Below, in pieces: positions 7,195 to 11,333 of a stretch of DNA of 11,333 nt. Source of the stretch: Pseudomonadota bacterium (GTDB lineage: Bacteria; Pseudomonadota; Alphaproteobacteria; Azospirillales; Azospirillaceae); assembly GCA_023413605.1 (NCBI GenBank), contig JAEZPL010000269.1, positions 1 through 11,333 on the forward strand, given 5' to 3'. The translations under genes were made by a program, and so were the position numbers. Under the pieces are notes generated by a model, which worked only from the letters and a program-made list of their open reading frames with translations, ran no database searches and was not told the origin of the DNA. The stretch's first letter is position 1; each line of letters begins with the position of its first letter.

Positions 7195-7713
7195 ATGAAG
7201 ACCTTATACCTTCTGCGCCACGGGAAGTCGTCCTGGGATGATCCCGGCCTCGACGACCACGACCGGCCGCTGGCGCCGCGGGGGGAGAAGGCCGCCCGGC
7301 GGATCGGCGGTTACCTGAAGGACCGCGGGGCGCACATCGACCTCGTGCTGTGCTCCACCGCCCGGCGCGCGGAGGACACCGCCCGCCGCGTGCTGTCCGC
7401 CATGGACACGCCCGCCATACCCGTGGAGTTCGAGCGCGGGCTGTACCTCTGCGGCGCGAGGGTACTGCTGGAGCGGCTGCGCGACGCGCCGGATTCGGCC
7501 GCCTCCCTCATGCTGGTCGGCCACAATCCTGACCTGCACGATCTGGCGCGGGACCTGACCGGCTCCGGCGACGAACGCCACCGCGCGGCGCTGGGCGAAA
7601 AATTCCCGACCGCCGCCTGCGCCGTCCTGTTGTTCGAAACGACGCAATGGCGCGACCTGGACCTCGGCGCCGGGCGTCTGGCCGATTTTGTGCGACCGCG
7701 CAAACTGTCTTAA
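7195..7713 (+). CDS. SixA-type phosphohistidine phosphatase (histidine phosphatase superfamily)
   Basis: The product is a small 172-residue member of the histidine phosphatase (RHG) superfamily closest to SixA. The catalytic RHG motif is at residues 8-10 with nucleophile H9; R57 is in the CSTARRAEDTA segment, E80 is in the EFERGLY segment and a second His, H110, is in LVGHNPDL. E. coli SixA dephosphorylates phosphohistidine of ArcB or the PTS protein NPr; the substrate here cannot be read from sequence. The ATG has a strong AGGAGGGG Shine-Dalgarno (7178-7185) with 9-nt spacing; an upstream GTG in the same frame at 7144 is rejected. It lies 56 bp before the CYTH-CHAD gene in the same direction and is divergent from ppk, so a link to phosphate or polyP physiology is plausible. 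Confidence 0.88.
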   Translation: MKTLYLLRHGKSSWDDPGLDDHDRPLAPRGEKAARRIGGYLKDRGAHIDLVLCSTARRAEDTARRVLSAMDTPAIPVEFERGLYLCGARVLLERLRDAPDSAASLMLVGHNPDLHDLARDLTGSGDERHRAALGEKFPTAACAVLLFETTQWRDLDLGAGRLADFVRPRKLS

Positions 7714-7769
7714 CGCCCCGCCCCGCCTTGGGGTATTCCAGGCCCGACCAGAGTGAGGAGTTTGCCCCC

Positions 7770-9356
7770 GTGTCGTCCGTGCCCCCGACAGCATCCGCCA
7801 CGACACCCGCCGTGCGCGAGGTGGGCATGAAGCTTCACCTCGACCCGCGCGACCTCGGCCGCGCCATGGCGCTGCCGGGTCTGGCGGGTGATGGGCAGGA
7901 CGCGGGGGACCCTGTCGTCCAGCGCCTGCGCACGGTCTATTTCGACACGCCGGATTTGCGCCTGTACGCCAACGGCATGGCGTTGCGCGTTCGGCAGGAC
8001 GGCGACCGCTTCATCCAGACGCTGAAGACCGTCAATGCCGCCACGCCCATCGATTCGGCCGCCGTGACCGTCCGCAAGGCCTGGGACTGGACCATTGCCG
8101 GCGCAACGCCCGACCTCGGCGTGCTGAACGCGGAGGGTATCGCCGCCCTGGTGCCGGAAGACGCCCGGGCGGCTCTGGTCCCGGTCTTCACGACGGAAGT
8201 CCAGCGCGCCACGCGGCTGATCCGCCCCGACGCGCTGACCGCCATCGCGGTCATCGTGGACGACGGGCAGATCACCGCCGGCACCGCCTGCGCCCGCATC
8301 AGCGAGGTTGAGTTCGAGCTGAGATCCGGCCGCGTCGGCCGCCTGTTCGACACCGCGCTGGCGATCCAGCGCGCCATGCCCGCGCACATTGGGACCGAAA
8401 GCAAGGCGGAGGTCGGCTACCGCCTCGTCACCGGCCGCCTGCCCGCCTCCGTCCTGCCCGAACCGCTGGGCCTCTCCCCCGTCACCACGGTGGCGGAGGC
8501 CTACCGGCACATCGTCCGCCACTGCCTGCGTCTGCTGCTCGCCAACGAAGCCTGCGCGCTGGCCGGCGGCGACGTGGAGGGGCTGCACCAGATGCGCGTC
8601 GCCCTGCGCCGGCTACGCACCGCCGTCCGCCTGTTCCGCCCCCTGGCCGGCAAGCCGGACGCCTGCGGCTCCGAAGACGAGGCCCGCTGGTTCGCCCGGC
8701 AGCTTGGCCCGGCGCGGGAGTGGGACGTCCTGCTGTCCGGCGTCATCGAGCCCTTCGCCGCCTCGGGCAAAGCGCCCGACGACCTGCCCGCCCTGGTGGA
8801 GGCCGTTCGGGAGGCGCGCCGTGCGCCTGCCCTCTCCGCGGTGGGGGCGATCCAGTCCCCGCGCTGCACCGGCCTGATCCTGGCGCTCGGCGCCTGGCTG
8901 GAGGACGGGCGCTGGTACGGCGGGGCCGACCCGGCACTTCGCGCCCAACTCGACCGCCCGATGAACACGCTGGCCGGCGCATGGCTGATCGCCCAGCAGG
9001 CCAAGGCGCTGAAGGCCGGCAAGGACCTGGACAGCGCCGACACGGCCGCCCGCGACCGGCTGCGCCGCCGCTTGCGCAAGCTGCGCTACACGGCCGAGTT
9101 CTTCCGCGGCCTCTACGCCGAAACGGCGACCGTGCCCTTCATCGCCGCGCTGGACGCGGTGCTCGGCGCGCTGGACGCCGACCACGATTCGGCGATCGGC
9201 CGCAAGCTGTTGCGCACCCTCGCGGAGGCCGATCCGCGGCACCGCACCGCCGCGGACGCCGCCGTCAAATGGCTTGGCAAACAGGCCGACAAGCGCCGCA
9301 AGGCGCTGCCGGACCTGTGGAAAGCCTTCCGGGAAACCCCGGTGTTCTGGGGGTAA
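7770..9356 (+). CDS. CYTH and CHAD domain protein
   Basis: The gene encodes a 528-residue protein. A CYTH domain (about 16-225) carries TVYFDTPDLRLYANGMALRVR (56-75), LKTVN and SEVEFELRSG (178-187). CYTH tunnels commonly bind or hydrolyse triphosphates, as in E. coli YgiF. A CHAD domain follows (about 240-520) with GLHQMRVALRRLRTA (271-285), LGPAREWDVLL (312-322) and RRRLRKLRYTAEFF (about 431-444); CHAD is a histidine- and arginine-rich helical domain shown to bind polyphosphate. The CYTH signature ExExK reads E17-V-G19-M-K21, so its second Glu is Gly. The GTG start has GAGGAG (7755-7760) 9 nt upstream; the longer frame overlapping the sixA-like gene is not credible. Context beside ppk-ppx supports a polyP role. 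Confidence 0.92.
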   Translation: MSSVPPTASATTPAVREVGMKLHLDPRDLGRAMALPGLAGDGQDAGDPVVQRLRTVYFDTPDLRLYANGMALRVRQDGDRFIQTLKTVNAATPIDSAAVTVRKAWDWTIAGATPDLGVLNAEGIAALVPEDARAALVPVFTTEVQRATRLIRPDALTAIAVIVDDGQITAGTACARISEVEFELRSGRVGRLFDTALAIQRAMPAHIGTESKAEVGYRLVTGRLPASVLPEPLGLSPVTTVAEAYRHIVRHCLRLLLANEACALAGGDVEGLHQMRVALRRLRTAVRLFRPLAGKPDACGSEDEARWFARQLGPAREWDVLLSGVIEPFAASGKAPDDLPALVEAVREARRAPALSAVGAIQSPRCTGLILALGAWLEDGRWYGGADPALRAQLDRPMNTLAGAWLIAQQAKALKAGKDLDSADTAARDRLRRRLRKLRYTAEFFRGLYAETATVPFIAALDAVLGALDADHDSAIGRKLLRTLAEADPRHRTAADAAVKWLGKQADKRRKALPDLWKAFRETPVFWG

Positions 9357-9366
9357 GTGCGCCAAA

Positions 9367-9393
9367 TCCCCTCTCCCGCCGTAGGAGAGAGGG
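9367..9393. terminator. Shared hairpin between convergent genes
   Basis: A C/T-rich arm (9368-9376) pairs with a G/A-rich arm (9384-9393) over nine base pairs with a single bulged A at 9390 and a 7-nt loop. It fills the 49-bp gap between the convergent CYTH-CHAD and SDR stop codons. There is no T-tract, so termination is inferred from position and structure. Confidence 0.45.
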
Positions 9394-9405
9394 GGGAGAA
9401 AGGCG

Positions 9406-10185
9406 TTACAACGTCCCCGGGAACGCCCCGCCGTCCAGCAGCACGTTCTGGCCGGTCATGAAGCCGGCGTGGGCGGAGCACAGGAAGGCACAGGTCGCGC
9501 CGAACTCCGCCGGATCGCCGAAGCGGCCGGAGGGGTTGGTGGCGCGGCGGGCAGCCATTTCCTCGTCCACGCTGCGGTGGTTGGCCTTGGCAGCCCCTTC
9601 CATGGTCGAGCGCAGACGGTCGGTCTCGAACGGGCCGGGCAGCAGGTTGTTGATCGTCACGTTGTGGCGCACGGTCTGGCGCGACAGGCCGGCGACGAAG
9701 CCCGTCAGGCCGGCGCGCGCGCCGTTGGACAGGCCGAGGTTGGAAATCGGCGCCTTCACCGCGCCCGAGGTGACGTTGACGATGCGCCCGAATTTGCGGG
9801 CGATCATGCCGTCCACCGTCGCCTTGATCAGGAAGATCGGGGCCAGCATGTTGGCCTCAACGGCGCGGATCCAGTGCTCCCGCTCCCACTCGCGGAAATC
9901 GCCCGGCGGGGGGCCGCCGGCGTTGTTGACCAGGATGTCGGGGTCCGGGCAGGCGGCCAGAGCCGCGGCGCGCCCTTCCTCGGTCGCGATGTCACCCACG
10001 GCGGTGGTGACCTTGGCGCCCGTGGCTTTGCGGATTTCCTCCGCGGCGGCTTCCAGCAGGTCACGGCCGCGCGCGGTGATGGTGACCTCGACGCCTTCCT
10101 GCGCCAGCGCGAGCGCGCAGGCCTTACCCAGTCCCTTGCTGGCTGCGCACACGATCGCGCGGCGTCCGGCGATTCCCAGATCCAT
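9406..10185 (-). CDS. Atypical short-chain dehydrogenase/reductase (FabG-like)
   Basis: The product is a 259-residue Rossmann-fold SDR, probably an NAD(P)-dependent oxidoreductase of unknown substrate. The cofactor loop is CAASKGLGKA (13-22), a variant of TGxxxGIG; NNAG is at 87-90 and NVTS with S140 is present. Ungapped alignment with E. coli FabG (S138, Y151, K155) places S153 and R157 where Tyr and Lys should be (SNGAR). This fits the known BKR-like SDR subgroup that lacks a perfect tetrad, so classical catalysis is doubtful. The C terminus has TGQNVLLDGG as in FabG. An AGAGG Shine-Dalgarno precedes the ATG. Its start overlaps the end of hdaA by 62 bp, which implies co-transcription. Confidence 0.88.
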   Translation of the reverse strand: MDLGIAGRRAIVCAASKGLGKACALALAQEGVEVTITARGRDLLEAAAEEIRKATGAKVTTAVGDIATEEGRAAALAACPDPDILVNNAGGPPPGDFREWEREHWIRAVEANMLAPIFLIKATVDGMIARKFGRIVNVTSGAVKAPISNLGLSNGARAGLTGFVAGLSRQTVRHNVTINNLLPGPFETDRLRSTMEGAAKANHRSVDEEMAARRATNPSGRFGDPAEFGATCAFLCSAHAGFMTGQNVLLDGGAFPGTL

Positions 10186-10888
10186 CCTCGTCCTCTCCCT
10201 TTTCGCTTTCCAGATCCGCCAGCACCTCGCGGGCGAGCGGAACGGTCAACGGACGGTGCGCGGCGAGCGACGCGCGGTCAAGGGCCGCGACCACCCGCCG
10301 GGCGGCGTCGAGCGAGCGCTCCATGCGCGTCAGCAGGTAAGTGATGAGATCCATGCCGGGCCGCAACTGCCGGTCGGCGAACAGCTTCACCAGCACAGCG
10401 GCGAGCAGAGCGTCGTCCGGCGCCTCCACCCCCACCGCGGGCGCCGCCTTGATGCGGGACCGCAGGTCGGCCAGTTTCACCCGCCAGCGCGCGGGCGGCT
10501 TGCGCGACAGGAGCAGCAGATGCCCGCCCGAGTCGCGCGCGAGGTTGTAGAGGTGGAACAGCGCCTCCTCGTTCGCCGGGCGGCCGGCCACCTTGTCGGC
10601 GTCCTCCACCACCACGGCGTTTGTTCGGGCCAGCAGGGCCGGCAGGTCGATCTGGTCCAGCGTCTCCCCGTTCGCGATGGGCGCGTGGCTGCGGGCGCGC
10701 CAGACATGGCCGAGGTGCGTCTTGCCGCAGCCCGCCGGGCCATAGACGGTCAGCGCCGGGGCCGGCCAGGACGGCCAGCGGTCGAGCCACGCCACCGCGT
10801 CGCCGTTGCTGGGCGCCACCAGGAAATCCTCGCACCCCATGGCCGTTCGGTGGCCGAGGTCGAGCGGAAGCTGCGCCGCTATGCTCAT
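10124..10888 (-). CDS. hdaA: DnaA-related regulatory protein HdaA (Hda family)
   Basis: This 254-residue AAA+ protein is related to DnaA domain III and probably promotes regulatory inactivation of DnaA at the replisome. It begins with a beta-clamp-binding motif, QLPLDL (6-11). Walker A is GPAGCGKTH (50-58), the Walker B-like strand is AVVVEDADK (91-99), a sensor-1-type LLLLSRKPP follows (124-132), and RMERSLDAARR (188-198) is in the sensor-2 region. It lacks the DNA-binding domain IV of DnaA, as expected for Hda. The last roughly 27 residues, charged and repetitive (ESEKGEDEDGSG), extend beyond the usual family end and overlap the SDR gene. The start is the first possible one after an in-frame TGA at 10913-10915. 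No Shine-Dalgarno is seen; translation is probably coupled to perM through three minicistrons. Confidence 0.88.
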   Translation of the reverse strand: MSIAAQLPLDLGHRTAMGCEDFLVAPSNGDAVAWLDRWPSWPAPALTVYGPAGCGKTHLGHVWRARSHAPIANGETLDQIDLPALLARTNAVVVEDADKVAGRPANEEALFHLYNLARDSGGHLLLLSRKPPARWRVKLADLRSRIKAAPAVGVEAPDDALLAAVLVKLFADRQLRPGMDLITYLLTRMERSLDAARRVVAALDRASLAAHRPLTVPLAREVLADLESEKGEDEDGSGNRRTPRDRVRSQQGTG

Positions 10889-10931
10889 GGTGGGAGGCTC
10901 ATGGCGGGGAACTCATGACGCAGGGCTCATG
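10884..10931 (-). repeat. 14-bp periodic repeat with CATGAG core
   Basis: The hexamer CTCATG on the plus strand (CATGAG on the minus) occurs at 10884, 10898, 10912 and 10926, exactly 14 bp apart. The 8 bp between cores are C-rich but diverged. This suggests ancient tandem duplication of a stop/start junction. Confidence 0.85.
10885..10930 (-). promoter_or_regulatory. Relay of three overlapping 5-codon minicistrons linking perM to hdaA
   Basis: Reading the minus strand, the perM TGA (10929-10927) overlaps an ATG at 10930. That ATG opens MSPAS, stop at 10913. Its TGA overlaps an ATG at 10916 opening MSSPP, stop at 10899. That TGA overlaps an ATG at 10902 opening MSLPP, stop at 10885, whose TGA overlaps the hdaA ATG at 10888. 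All four junctions are ATGA. No Shine-Dalgarno precedes these starts; the preceding bases are C-rich. The structure itself is directly visible; its use in translational coupling is inferred. Confidence 0.65.
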
Positions 10932-11333
10932 ACGGCACGTTGCCCCGGTAATAGGGGCTCTCCAGATAGCGGCCGAGCGCGAAGCGCGTCAGCACGCCGA
11001 TCACCGCCGCCACCGGCACGGCCAGCAGCACGCCCACGAACCCGAACAGAGTGCCGCCGGCAAGCAGCGCGAAGATGACCCACACCGCGTGCAGCCCGAC
11101 CTTATCCCCCACCAGCTTGGGCGTCAGAACGTTGCCCTCCACCGCTTGTCCGAACAGGAAGATCGCCACCACGATCCCGACCCGCCACAGGTCGTCGAAC
11201 TGCAACAGCGCAAGGCCGGTGCTCGACACGAATCCGAACAACGATCCCACATAGGGGATGAAGGACAACAGCCCCGCCACCAGCCCGATGACCAGCCCGA
11301 AATCGAGCCCCGCCGCCGACAGGGCGGCGGCGG
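10927..11333 (-). CDS. AI-2E/PerM-family membrane transporter, C-terminal part (partial)
   Basis: About 135 C-terminal residues of a polytopic membrane protein of the AI-2E exporter/PerM family are visible; the 5' part lies beyond the right edge. The frame is open to the window end. Characteristic is LLSFIPYVGSLFGFV, then a helix VGIVVAIFLFGQAVEGNVLTP, the conserved LVGDKVGLHAVWVIFALLAGG segment, and the last helix FGFVGVLLAVPVAAVIGVL, ending in a short cytoplasmic tail RYLESPYYRG. Family members are proposed permeases; some export autoinducer-2 or ions, and the substrate here cannot be told. Its stop codon overlaps the first minicistron ATG upstream of hdaA, so perM and hdaA form one transcription unit. 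Confidence 0.9.
   Translation of the reverse strand, partial: AAALSAAGLDFGLVIGLVAGLLSFIPYVGSLFGFVSSTGLALLQFDDLWRVGIVVAIFLFGQAVEGNVLTPKLVGDKVGLHAVWVIFALLAGGTLFGFVGVLLAVPVAAVIGVLTRFALGRYLESPYYRGNVPS

Noticed and set aside
7714..7769. Possible independent promoter or terminator between the sixA-like and CYTH-CHAD genes
   Set aside because: The 56-bp gap has only a GC-rich stretch and the Shine-Dalgarno; no convincing -10/-35 pair or stem with T-tract was seen.
8720..10918. A 732-codon plus-strand frame across the CYTH-CHAD end, the SDR and hdaA
   Set aside because: It crosses three well-supported genes and the convergent gap, and its translation has no recognisable domain. It is a shadow frame.

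Overview
The window looks like a chromosomal core region of a high-GC alphaproteobacterium, most likely in the Rhodospirillales and close to Azospirillum. That placement is inferred from gene content, GC-rich codon usage, an HdaA-type protein and CtrA-type TTAA-N7-TTAA boxes; no marker gene proves it. I see no rRNA, tRNA, CRISPR array, transposase or prophage gene.

Layout, left to right: the start of aspS (minus strand, runs off the left edge) is divergent from rnd (RNase D, plus). An AT-rich regulatory patch with three phased TTAA boxes precedes a protein with degenerate GGDEF and EAL-like regions (plus). A roughly 120-bp inverted-repeat element lies between that gene and the convergent ppk-ppx operon (minus; polyphosphate kinase 1 and a Ppx/GppA phosphatase). 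Divergent from ppk is a plus-strand pair: a SixA-type histidine phosphatase and a CYTH-CHAD protein. A hairpin separates this pair from a convergent minus-strand group: the 3' part of a PerM/AI-2E-type transporter, hdaA (DnaA-related) and an atypical SDR.

The centre of the window is a polyphosphate locus. PPK1 makes polyP from ATP, Ppx degrades it, and CHAD domains are known to bind polyP; CYTH domains commonly act on triphosphates. The SixA-like phosphatase shares the CYTH-CHAD transcription direction, so it may belong to the same physiology. From memory, hdaA sits next to ppk in Caulobacter, so the SDR and the sixA/CYTH-CHAD pair may be insertions into an older perM-hdaA-ppk-ppx-rnd-aspS order.

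The most unusual signal is at the perM-hdaA junction. Four ATGA start/stop overlaps follow one another at exactly 14-nt intervals, so that three 5-codon minicistrons link the perM stop codon to the hdaA start codon, and no Shine-Dalgarno sequence is visible at hdaA. This reads as a termination-reinitiation relay controlling a replication regulator. The second notable signal is the TTAA-N7-TTAA-N7-TTAA array upstream of the degenerate c-di-GMP-type protein, which suggests control by CtrA.
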